DNA of 64,000 nt, from assembly GCF_003255815.1 (NCBI RefSeq), contig NC_037689.1, positions 24,462,477 through 24,526,476 of the forward strand, read 5' to 3'. Under the pieces are notes generated by a model. That model was not told the origin of the DNA and searched no databases. It saw only the letters and a program-made list of their open reading frames with translations. This stretch comes from Theropithecus gelada. Lineage: Eukaryota > Chordata > Mammalia > Primates > Cercopithecidae. The translations under genes and the position numbers were made by a program. Position 1 is the first letter of the stretch. Every line of letters begins with the position of its first letter. Shown in pieces: positions 25,101 to 37,500 of this stretch.

Positions 25101-28100
25101 TCCAGGGTCATCCTGTCGAAGGTGTTCGATGAAGTCATTGAAGTGAATCTAATCGATAGTGCAGACTACATCCACCTGGCCTTTCTGAAGAGACCTGAGC
25201 TCGGGCTCACCCTCACCAAGCTTCACTGTTGGACTCTCACTCACTACAGCAAGTGTGTCTTCCTGGATGCAGACACTCTGGTGAGTGAAGACTCTCTGCT
25301 CGATAGGAAACCCTCCAAGACCACATCTCTGTCCTTAAGCAGGCTGGCAACTTTTTTTTTTTTTTTTTGCAACACATTCACTCTGTCACCCAAGCTGGAG
25401 TGCAAATGGCACGATCTCGGCTCACTGCAACCTCTGCCTCCTGGGTTCAAGTGATTCTCCCACCTCAGCCTCCCAAGTGGCTGCGATTACAGGCACCCGC
25501 CATCATGCCCAGTTAATTTTTGTATTTTTGTGCAGACTGGGTTTCACCATGCTGGCCAGGCTGTCAGCTCTTATTGGTAGATTCCTGTGAGGTCATGTGC
25601 ATTTCTATTTCTAACACAGATGTTCAGTCTATTATAATCAGACGTAACATACCCCTGAGCACTGTGCTAGACCCTGCTGAAGAGAACGGGGGATTGGAAG
25701 ACATGTTCCTACCCCAGGAATGAATTATAACTACAGTATTTTACACACACAAAATAGAATCATTAGGGAAAAAACTTGCGGCTGGGCACAGTGACTCACG
25801 CCTGTAATCTCAGCACTTTGGGAGGTTGAGATGGGTGGATCACTTGAGGCCAGGAGTTCGAGACCAGCTTGGCCAACGTGGTGAAACCCCGTTTTTACTA
25901 AAATTACAAAAATTAGCCAGGCATGGTAGCAGGTGCCTGTAATCCCAGCTACTCAGGAGGCTGAGGTGGGGGAATCGCTTGAACCTGGGAGACGGAGGCC
26001 ACAGTGAGCTGAGACTGTACCACTGCACTCCAGCCTGGGCAACAGAGCAAGACTCTGTCTCAAAAACAGAAGCATTGGTAAAAGAAGCATTGCGGCAGGT
26101 TCTGCGTGTTTTGCTTCACCAGGTGCTGTCCAATGTCGATGAGCTGTTCGACAGGGGAGAGTTTTCTGCGGCCCCAGACCCCGGATGGCCGGATTGCTTC
26201 AATAGCGGGGTGTTTGTCTTCCAGCCTTCTCTCCACACGCATAAACTCCTGCTGCAGCATGCCATGGAACACGGCAGCTTTGACGGTAAGTCAGGGCAGC
26301 CTGGATGCTTGGGGAAGAGAATGGGACTGCTGCCGGGACCCGCATCGCAGCCTCACCCCATTTCCCCATATCTGGGAATGGCCACTTGAAGACTGAGGTG
26401 GGAATTGAAGAATATGGCCAGTCAGGGGTGTAGGAAGAGATCAGGACGCTCATAAGGAAATATGCAGTTGAGAGAACCATTGGAAATATCCTTGCTGAGT
26501 AGAAAGAACGGTTCGACAATCCAGTCATATAAAATAGGTGAGCAAATCCTTCTCTAAAGGGCCGGATAGTAACTATTTTCAGAGTTGCACGCCTTATGGT
26601 CTCTGTTGCACACACTCAGCTCTGCAGATGTGACCCGAAGTCAGCCGTGGACCATATAGTCACGCCTCATTTAACGACAGGGATGCGTTCTGAGAAACGT
26701 GTTGTTAGGTGATTTTGTCATTGTGTGAACATCCTAGATTGTATCTACACACGCCTGGATGATATAGCCTACTGTATACCTAGGCTGGAGGGTAGAGCCT
26801 ATTCCTCCTAAGCTACAAACCCATATAAGCATGTGACTGCACTGAATGTTGTAGGCAATTGTAACCTAATGGGAAGTATCTGTGGTTCTAAACATATCTA
26901 AACATCACAAAGGTCCAGTGAAAATACAGTATAAAATCTTGTGGGACCACCGTCATATGTATGGTCTGTCTTTGACCGAAGCACTTTTATGTGTTGCATG
27001 ACTGTACTTGGCATTGAACATGGGCTGGCCGTGGTGGCTCATGCCTGTAATCCCAGCACTTTGGGAGGCCAGGGCGGACAGATTGCTTGAGTCCAGGAGT
27101 TCAAGGTGACTTGAGACCAGGAGTTCAAGACCAGCCTAGGCAACATGGCATCTCTACAAAAAATACAAAAATAAGCTGGATGTGATGCTAGCACCGGTAG
27201 TCCCCACTCCCTGGGAGGCTCAGTTGGGAGTAGCACCTGAGCTCAAGAGTTCAAGGCTGCAGTGAGCTGTGATTGCACCACTGCACTCCAGTCAGGGTGA
27301 CAGAGTGAGACCCTGTCTCAAAGAAAAAGAAAAGAGCATGGCTGTGTTCCAATAAAACTTTATTTACAAAAACATGCACAGAGTGTAGTTGGCTGAGCCC
27401 TGGTAGAATATAGGGAGAATTAAAATGAGGCAACCCGAAGCAGGTGTTTGTTCAAATGGGCGTCAGTAGAGAGGAAATGTGCTGGAAGTTTTGTAAAGTA
27501 AAAGAAAATACTGGACCAGTGAAGAATTGCCTCTAGGTAAAGGGGAAGAGTTAATAAAACCGGCAAAAATGGTGGGAAAAGCATTGTCACTACCAGGGAG
27601 AATTCATTAGGGGACCAGTGGAGTGCTCTGGACTCCATGTGCAATTTTAGCATTCATTCTGGGGGCTCCTGGTGGAGAATTTTGGAGGGAATATGCACTT
27701 ATTTTTATCAATGGCTTGGGTTATCAGTCCTTTCTGAGAACCAAGAGAATGTGTTCAGTTGACAGACGGAAGAAATGGAATTAGTAACCCCGAAGGCAAG
27801 TGTTTACGTTGAGAGCTTCAGGCACATCTGGCATTCTTGGAGTGGACCAAGCCATACTTTGCTAACCTGCTTTTATGTTTGCTCATTATGTAGGGGCGGA
27901 CCAAGGCTTACTGAATAGTTTCTTCAGGAACTGGTCAACAGCAGACATCCACAAGCACCTGCCGTTCATCTATAACTTGAGTAGTAACACGATGTACACT
28001 TACAGCCCTGCCTTCAAGCAGTAAGTTCTCCACCCTGGCGAATCCTGCCAGATCTGCCGATACCAATCCACCTTCCCTCCTGGAAGATATACCAGCTGTT

Positions 28101-28121
28101 GGTGTATTTAAAAACTTATCC

Positions 28122-28176
<55 letters not shown>

Positions 28177-28375
28177 CATCCATCCATCCATCCATCCATC
28201 CATCCATCTATCCATCCATCCATCCATCTATCTATCTATCTATCTATCTCTAGGTAGATCTAAATATCTATTTATCTGTATAGATAGATACCTATGTCTA
28301 TGTGTCTATCTATCTAGATGTCTATGTCTATATAGATATGTATCTGTCTATATAGTTATCTATATAGGCCTAGAC

Positions 28376-28421
<46 letters not shown>

Positions 28422-31400
28422 CATATCTATCTAGATCTGGATATGTATCTGTATATATAGATCTATCTATCTATATCTATATATGTACCTATATCTAGAT
28501 CTAGATATCTATCTATATATATCGATCTATCTAATCTGTATATCTATGTAGATATTTATCTATCTATATAGACCTAGATATCTATCTATCTGTCTGTCTA
28601 TCTATCTATCTAATCTATCATCGATCATATGTATCTATCCAGATCTGAATATCTATCTATAAACATCTATCTATCTATCTATCTATCTATCTAGATCTAG
28701 ATATCTATCTAGATCTACATCACTATATAGATACCTATTTCTATCTATCTAGAACTAGATATCTGTGTATCTAGATATCTATCTAGATTTAGATCTTCAT
28801 CCATATAGGTATCTATCTATATCTATCGATCTAGATCCAGATATCTATCTATATACGTAGATCTATATATCTATATCTGTATATCTATCTAGATCTAGCT
28901 AGGTATCTATGTATATACATGGATCTATATATCTCTCTATATGTATCTAGATCTAGATCTCTCTCTATATAGATCTATCTATCTATCTAGATCTAGACCT
29001 CTATCTAGGCGTCTATCCATCTATCTAGATCTAGACATCTCTCTGTATATTAATACATAGATCTATCTATCTCTGTACATCGTTATATATGTATACACAC
29101 ACACAGAAACACGCACACCCGTATCTCGTCTCCTGCTTGCTGATTGCTGTAAATGATAGGTAGTCAAGGCTCTACGACAGTGATTCCCAAAGTGTAGCCC
29201 GAGGAACCCTGACCCCACAACTCTTTCAAGTGTCTTCAAAGTCATAACTACTTTAAAAAAAGAATTTGAAGATGTGATTTTTTTCCCTTTTTGCTGCCAT
29301 TTTCTCATGCATCTATGCTGAGATTTTACAGACACTACATGGCATGCAATGAGGTAATACCCTGAACACAGATGGAGCTAGGAGGAACCAGCTGTCGCCT
29401 CTTGGGAAAATAGATGGCACTCTTCTCACAATGATTTTTTTTAATATAGAGATTTTTTTCATGAAAAATCATGAAATTTATGTTACTGCATAATGGTTTG
29501 ATTTTTTTAAAGGGATTGATAAATATGCTTTCTAATTTCTCAGTTTTAATCTCGATTATTGTAAATATGGAGAAAGAGAATCCACAGGGACATGACTGAG
29601 GACAGTGGCTCACGCCTGTCATTTCAGCCCTTTGGGAGGCCGAGGCAGGCAGATGACTTGAGCTCAGGAGTTTGAGACCAGCCTGTGCAACATGACGAAA
29701 CCCTGTCTCTACGAAAAAATAAAACAAAACATTAGCTGAACGTGTTGTCGCACACCGCTAGTCTCTGCTACTCGGGAGGCTGCGGAGGGAGGCTCACTTG
29801 AGCCTGGAAACTGGAGTTTGCAGTGAGCCGAGATCATGCCACTGCACTCCAGCCTGAGTGACAGAGCAAGCCTCAGCTCAGGAGAAAAAAAAAAAGAAAG
29901 AATCCACATGGACAAAGCTCTTTGAGTTCCTAAGAGGTTCAAGGGTGAGGGGACCAGAAACTCTGAAATTCACTGCTCCAGAAGATGTGGCTATAAATGA
30001 AAATGGAGAATCTGAGAATCACATTGGGAATGAATAATTGTAGAGTCTGCATTCTCTACACAGGACACGGTGTCCCTAAGGAAGAGAAATTGATTCTTGG
30101 GAGTGAAATCTTGTTATATTTTAATGTATAATCACAGATGTAATGTACAGAACATAGATATGTCATGTGACTTTTGTATTCATATTTCATGAGGAGGTGA
30201 TCCAAGAAAAAAAATGTTTAAAAAGGCTCCTGGAGGATGGTGATGATGAACAACAAAAAAGTTGGCAAGGGGAAAATTTTAAATCCTGTAAAAGAGAAAA
30301 AAAGCAAATTGCCTTGCTGCTTGCATTATCCACTGTAACAGCTATTTTTTTTTGCCCCTGTCATTTTAAGGATACGATGATTTGGGCTGCTGTACTTTGC
30401 GTTTTTAAAAAACTGATTTATTTTTCCTGTTTTGGGAAAAAATCTCAATGGATTACGATTATGTTTCTTGATATATAGAAAATAAAATAACTGCAAAAAC
30501 TGTGATTTTAAAAGTATATCTTTATGCAAAATAACTGCAAATGAAACTACTACTACTATGCTGATAGTAGTGGAGTAGTATTATTGATGATATATTGATT
30601 ACTATCTTGATAGTAGTGGTATGCTATTATTGCTCATATATTGATTACTGCATTGATAGTACTACTATATTATTATTGATTATATATTGATTACTATCGT
30701 GATAGTATTTTGTTATTGATCACATATTGATTACTGAATTGATAGTAGTAGATGTTACTATTGATTATATATTGATTGCTATGCTAATAGTAGTATATTA
30801 TTGACATATATTGATTACTACATTGATAGTGGTAATTATTATTGATTATATATTGAGTACTATTATATATTGATAATAATAACATATTATTATTGATTAC
30901 ATGATTACTACATTGATAGTAAGAATATATTGTTATTGATCATATATTGATTACATGCATTGTAATCATATGATCATGATCGTATTGTAATCATATGATC
31001 ATGATCATATTGATTACATGCATTGATAGTAGTAGTGTATTATTATTGATTATATATTGATGACTATGTTGATAGTAGTAGTCTATTATTATTGATCATA
31101 TATTGATTACTACATTGGAAGTAGTAGTGTATTATTATTGATTATATATTGATTACTATGCTGATAGTAGTAGTATCATCAATAATAATAATCAATAATG
31201 GAAACCCATTGGGACAAGTCCTTCAGAGGCTGTCTTTGAGGAGCCCCACGGTAGTTGGATGCTTTCTGGGTATCTTTTATCACATTAGAGTGGAAATCAG
31301 AATCCCTTCTGTTTTCTTCTCAGATTTGGTTCCAGTGCAAAGGTCGTACATTTTTTGGGGTCCATGAAACCTTGGAACTACAAGTACAATCCACAGAGTG

Positions 31401-34400
31401 GCTCAGTGTTGGAGCAGGGCTCAGCGTCCAGTAGCCAGCACCAGGCGGTGTTCCTTCATCTCTGGTGGACGATCTACCAGAACAACGTGTTGCCCCTTTA
31501 TAAAAGTGCCCAAGCCGGGGAAGCACACGCATCTCCTGGTCACACAGTAAGTGGAGAATTCCCTTAAAACCCATAGCTGAGGACAAGGAGAACATCCTTG
31601 TCACCAAGGTCTGGCGTGGTTTTTTTGGAAATGCCCCTTTTTTGTCTAAGCACTGTATTTCATGTAAAAGAATACTGAGAAGCAAATACCTTTAAAAAAA
31701 ATTTTTATGTTTTAGCTCAAAATAGAGAATGCCTAATGAGTAGATATCTTGTTTTGATTTATAGGCCTGGTGCAGAAATAGGTTATTGAAATTAGCCATC
31801 CTCATCAGAGTAACAGACACTCATGGACAGGTGGTTCACAATGACTGATTACGATGTCATTTGGGCCAACGCTTTCCACTTGAAAGCATCATTTGAGATA
31901 GCAATTGGAGGACGTGTCTGAAGAGGATTTTGTAAATTTTTGATTGACACCAATTTGATTTCAGAAAATATAATGATAGCCCCTAGATGTGCTAAATCGT
32001 GGAGTATCTGCAGTGTGTTGAATGTGGACTGCATCTGCCTCGCAGAAGACCTTTTGCAATTAGGACTCAGGAAACTTTTTATTCCTAATGGCTTTTTTCA
32101 CTAAAGTAAAAAAAAACTTGAGCTTTTTTTTTTTTTAAATTTTACTAATGCATTTGTACTAGAGTACCAGAGTATTTTTTTTTTTTTACTAGCGTAAAGA
32201 AAACTAGAGTTTTGTTTGTTTGTTTTTTGAGACAGAGTCTTGCTCTGTTACCCAGGCAGGAGTGCAGTGACGTGATCTCAGTTCACTGCAATCTTCGCCT
32301 CCCGGGTTCAAGCGATTCTCCTGCCTCAGCCTCCTGAGGAGCTGGGATTACAGGTGCCCGCCACCACGCCCGGCTAATTTTTGTACTTTTAGTGGAGACG
32401 GGGTTTTGCCATGTTGGCCAGGCTGGTCTTGAAGCCCTGACCTCAAGTGATCCACCCGCCTCAGCCTCCCAAAGTGCTGGGATTACAGGCGTGAACCACC
32501 CATCCCGGCCTTTTTTTTTTTTTTTTTTTAAACTAGAGTATTTGCTAATACAACAGAGTCTGCTGTCGGCACATACGTTGCCTGGGAAACGGAAAAGCAT
32601 CCTATTGTAATTTTTAGTATGCTTTGTTATTTGGGTGGAGCTAGGGGCTACTTTTTAAGGACTGCTGAAAATATCTCTCAGCAAGTGACACCAGCAAGTG
32701 GGCGTTTATGTGTATTCACTTCACAAACATTGACTTGCCACATGTTTCCTGCTGGGCGCTTTGCTAAGTACTGGATTACTAAGTACTGGAGTGCATAGGA
32801 GGGAACTTTAAGGCTTAGTGTCAAATGGTTCTGAGAAAGAAAACATTTAGGACAATTATTTAGTGATTGGGATGGGAGCTGGGAGCCCTGGCTACACAGG
32901 GCCCCACCCCATCCCCCAGGACAGCGGGTGAATTGAGGAGACATTGGGAAGACTCGCTCCGTGTGTCTATTTTTGTGCAGCTTTGCCTCAGTGATGTGGG
33001 GGCGCTGTGTACAGATTCAGTATCTGGTGTTGGAGAGCCATGTGCAAACTCAACACCCAGTGCCGGCGTGCTGTGTGCAAATTCGCCACTGGGTTCTAAC
33101 CAGCCTGCTCAGGGCCTTCCGGAGCCGACCCAGATGGTGGATGAGACCCTGTCCCTACCTGAAGGACGCCGTTCAGAAGATGTAAGTACCTGCATTCCTC
33201 ACAGGTGTGATGGAGAGTCAGACACTGGCAAGCAGTGAGAGCGGAGAGAGCCGGCTTCCCTGGCTCTCTGGGGAGGGGAGATGGAGGGGAAAGGCTGGTC
33301 TTTAGTTTGCTGTGGCATTCAAGGCTCCTGCATTTATTTGCATTATGGCACGCCGAATCAAGCTCACCTGCAGAAAGATGTCTATGCCCCAGTCCCCAGG
33401 ATCTGTGAATGTCACCTTGTGTGGCAAAAGGGAGTTTGCAGTTGTGATTAAAGAGGGACCTTGCGATGGGGAGGTATGGTCTTGGATTATGGGAGTGGGC
33501 TCTTAGTCATCACAAACCTCCCTTCAAAGAAGAAGGCAGACATGTGAAGGTCAGAGAAGGAGTGTGAAGCTGGAAGCAGAGGCCAGAGAGAGAGGGGACT
33601 GGAAGAGGCTGGGCTACTGGCTTTGAAGATGGAAGAGGAGGCCACGAGCCAGGGAATATGGTGGCTTCCAGAAGCCTGAGAAGGCAGGAAATGGATTCTC
33701 CTCCAGGTCTCCAAGAAGGAACCAACCCTGCCGACACCTTGATTTTAATCCACTGGACTTCTGGCCCCCAGAACTATCAGATGGTCAGTCTGCCTTGGTA
33801 TAAACCACCCAGTTTGTGGCCATTTCTTATGTAGCAGCTTCAAAAAACTGATGCCACATGGAGACAGATGCTCACTCTTATGCAGTTTACAGATCCTGGG
33901 GGAGCCAGAGCTCGTTCAGGTTCAAAAAGTGAGGCTTCCATCAGTGCCCCTTCAACCCAACTGCCTGGCCGTGCATCCTGAGCGGTTTCAGCCGAACTCC
34001 TGACTTGAACAGTGGTTCAAATGAAGATGGATTCCTGCTGGGGTTCAGTGTTCAAATGCACAGTGGTGTCTATTGAGGCTGAGTCTGCAGCACTTTGTCC
34101 CCATCAAAGAAAGATGAAAATACACCTTACTTGCAAAACAAATAATGGAGGCCGTCATTTCTCCAGCTCCAATTTCTAGGCGAATACTTTGGAATAATAT
34201 CTTGTGTTTAAAGATTTCTTGGGGCCAGGCATGGTGACTCACACCTGTAATCCTAACACTTTGGAAGGCTGAGGTGGGAGGACTGCTTGAGCCCAGGAGT
34301 ATGAGACCAGCTGGCAACACACTGAGACCTCATCTCTACAAAAAAAGTAAAACAATTAGCTGGGCGTGGATGTGTGCACCTGTAGTCCCAGCTACTTGGG

Positions 34401-34502
34401 GGGCTGAGGCAGGAGGAACACTTGAGCCTTGGAGGTTGAGGCTGTAGTGAGCTATAATCTCACCGGTGCACTCCAGCCTGGGTGACAGAGTAGACACTGT
34501 CT

Positions 34503-34533
<31 letters not shown>

Positions 34534-37500
34534 TTCTTGTTTTAAATCTTTATCACTCATCCTAACAAGTTTCTCAACAGAATTATTTTGAGATCATACT
34601 TAGGGAAGGGTCTGGGGACTGGGCTGAAGGAAAGCGATTCTTGCCTGTGGATTTCAGATAGCTCCGGGAGAGCTGTTTCTTGTTGCTTATAAACCAGTGA
34701 CCTTTGCATTTTGCACACATTGCTGTGGAAGACACCACACGCTTCACTGTACTATGGCGTAAATGATGCTCTGGCAACTTTATGCATTAATAATGTCGGA
34801 GTGGTGATTTCACATTGACCCAAACACGTTGAAAAGATGTTTAGGTTCAGATGGTGAAAGCTGAGGAGGTGTAAAATTCGCTTTTCTGGTTTTTCATTCC
34901 TTGCGGTGTGCCCTGAGCACGCCATAGCCTGGGTCTGGCCGCAGGACGTGCCTCATGTGAGTAAAGTCAAGGGCCTCTGCTTGTTCCTGCTGGAATGTGA
35001 AGAATTCCATCGGTTGAGCTCTTGCATGATGTGCAAAACGGCTGCAATCGTGCTGAGCCGTGCTCGTATCAGGATGTCTAAGGAAAAATCGCATTTACAT
35101 TAAATGTTTAGTAGGCAACCAAGTTTAGACTAAACCAAAGAGTATCCGAGAATGCTGTGGCATTCAAGGCTCATGCTTTTATGTGCATTACAGCACCTTA
35201 ATGCCAATAAAGGGGAACTCTGATCCCCTGTTGATGTGTGTTGAAAACAATTGAATGCTCAAACTCCTCGCCTAAAAAAGAAATATTATTGAATGCTTCG
35301 TAAAAAAAGATTTAGGAAGTGTATTTTGCCAAGGTTAAGGACACACCCGTGACACAGCCTCAGGAGGTCCTGACGACATGTGTCCAAGGTGCTCGGGGCA
35401 CAGCTTGCTTTTATACCTTTTAGAGAGTCATGAGATATGTTTAAGAAGTACATTGGTTCAGTCCGGAAAGGTGGGACAACTCAAAGTGGGGAGGGGGCTT
35501 CCAGGTCATAAGATAGAGGCAAATGGTTGCTTTTTTTTTTTTTTTTTTAGTTTCTGATTGGCCTTTCCAAAGGAGGCAATCAGATATGCATTCATCTCTG
35601 TGAGCAGAGGGGTGACTGAAAGGAATGGGAGGCAGAGGCCCTAAGCAGCTCCCCGCTGGACTTTTCCCTGGTTAGTGATATTGGGGTTCCAAGATTTATT
35701 TTCTTCACAAGTCTCTATTGAGTCCTCAGAAAACGGTTGTCAAACCATCTTTCTGATTTCCGGTTATGTAATTTTTTTTTTTTTTTTTTGAGACGGAGTC
35801 TCGCTGTGCTCCCAGGCTGGAGTGCAGTGGCGTGATCTCGGCTCACTGCAAGCTCCGCCTCCCGGTTCACGCCATTCTCCCGCCTCAGCCTCCCAAGTAG
35901 CTGAGACTACAGGCGCCCGCCACCACGCCCGGCTAGTTTTTTGTATTTTTAGTAGAGACGGGGTTTCACCATGTTAGCCAGGACAGTCTCGATCTCCTGA
36001 CCTCGTGATCCACCCGCCTCGGCCTCCCAAAGTGCTGGGATTACAGGCTGGAGCCACCGCGCCCGGCCTCGGTTATGTAATTTTAATCTTATTCTGTCAC
36101 TGAATCTTGTACATTAGTGGTTTTGCAAACTGTGGCCTGAGGTTTCTCTGAATAAGGATCATTTTAGAGGACTGTGTTTTTGCAGATGATCTTAAAAGCA
36201 TTCTTCTTTTTTTCTTTTTTCTTTTTGTTTGTTTTGAGACGGAGTCTCACTCCATCGCCCAGGCTGAAGTGCAATGGCGCGATCTCAGCAGCTCACTGCA
36301 ACCTCCACCTCCCGAGTCCAAGCAATTCTTCTGCCTCAGCTTCCTTAGTAGATGGATAAGCATGGGCCACCACATCCAGCTAGTTTTTGTATTTTTAGTA
36401 AAGACCAGGTTTCACCATGTTGGCCAGGCTGTTCTTAAACTCCTGGCTTCAAGTGATCCACCTGCCTCAGCCTCCCAAAGTTCTGGGATTACAGGGGTGA
36501 GCTACCACACCTGGCCATTACAAGCATTCTTAAAAGTTTATTCTGAACCACGGTGGGCACTGCCTCATTCGTAAGGGCAGCCACCCTCTTTCAGAAGCAA
36601 GTGTGTATTCTCTACCCCTCAGCCCCTTGAGGGATTTCCATGGATTGTCACAGCCCCTGAAAACAAGCTTCCCAGGGCAAACAGTGGTTTTCCAGAGACT
36701 CCAAAAGTGAAAACAGTCAGGACGCTCCAGTCCCAGCTCCAGCCCAAGTTGTAGCCATGCCAGTCTGTGCAAAAACAGGACCATTTCCAGAGTGAGAGCA
36801 CTTAGCACTTTGCTTTCTCTAAAACAGTGCCCATCATGCTCAATTCATATTAATCTCAATGGAATTGTTGCCGTGGATTTTTCTTGACATAAGTCACTTC
36901 TGCTTTTTCTAGGGATTCGTAATTGTCGATGAGGTGGCAACTTAAAGAATAGATATGTAGCTTCATGTTTGTCCGTCCGTGAGCCACATTTCAATCAGAG
37001 CCAGTCAAGCCAAACCAAGGAGAGCCTTTCCCGTGGAGGGATTGGGGCTTCTGAGGAGGGATTGGGGCTTCATGATGACAGGATTGAGGATCATCCTGCC
37101 GTGATGTCCAAGGAGATGAGCAAAGACACAAAAGCACATTCATTTCACCCCAGTTAGGTGGTGTCTATTATCAAAAAGACAAAAAATAACCAATGCTGGT
37201 GAAGATGTGGAGAAAGGGGAACTCTTCTCCACTGTAGATGGGGATTAAAAATAAGCACAGCCAGGATGGACAAGAGTATGAAGGTTCCTCAGAAAACTAC
37301 AAATAGAACTACCACATGATCCGGCCATCACACTACTGGGCATTTATCTAAAGGAAAGGAAATTAGTATATTGAAGGGACATCTGCCCCCCGTCCATGTT
37401 TTTGCAGTTTATTCACAACAGGCAAGATACAGATTCAACCCAATTGTTTGTCAAAGGATGAATGGATAAAGAAAATGCTGTGTATAGATATACCATGGAC

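Larger units (their letters stand above)
16087..25105 (+). other. GYG2: GYG2 intron 2
   Basis: A 9-kb intron with donor GTAAGG and acceptor TGTTCCAG. Apart from the repeats listed, I recognise nothing in 16087-16356, 16665-17170, 19185-19691, 19991-20890, 22667-23104, 23398-24131 and 24632-25105. Parts of 18226-18861 and 21011-22369 look like very degenerate L1 sequence. Confidence 0.85.
25281..26122 (+). other. GYG2: GYG2 intron 3
   Basis: An 842-base intron made mostly of two Alus; 25563-25779 shows nothing recognisable. The acceptor TGCTTCACCAG has an interrupted pyrimidine tract. Confidence 0.9.
26286..27893 (+). other. GYG2: GYG2 intron 4
   Basis: Contains a Tigger-like transposon remnant and one Alu. 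Nothing recognisable in 26286-26654 or 27336-27893. Acceptor CTCATTATGTAG. Confidence 0.9.
28021..31323 (+). other. GYG2: GYG2 intron 5
   Basis: More than half of this 3.3-kb intron is tandem repeat (TATC array and TATTGAT minisatellite) plus one Alu. Nothing recognisable in 29100-29593 and 29899-30544. Acceptor TTTTCTTCTCAG. Confidence 0.9.

Noticed and set aside
28111..31195. Regular repeats considered as a CRISPR array
   Set aside because: No uniform repeat/spacer alternation, and the sequence is clearly a primate nuclear gene; these are tandem arrays.
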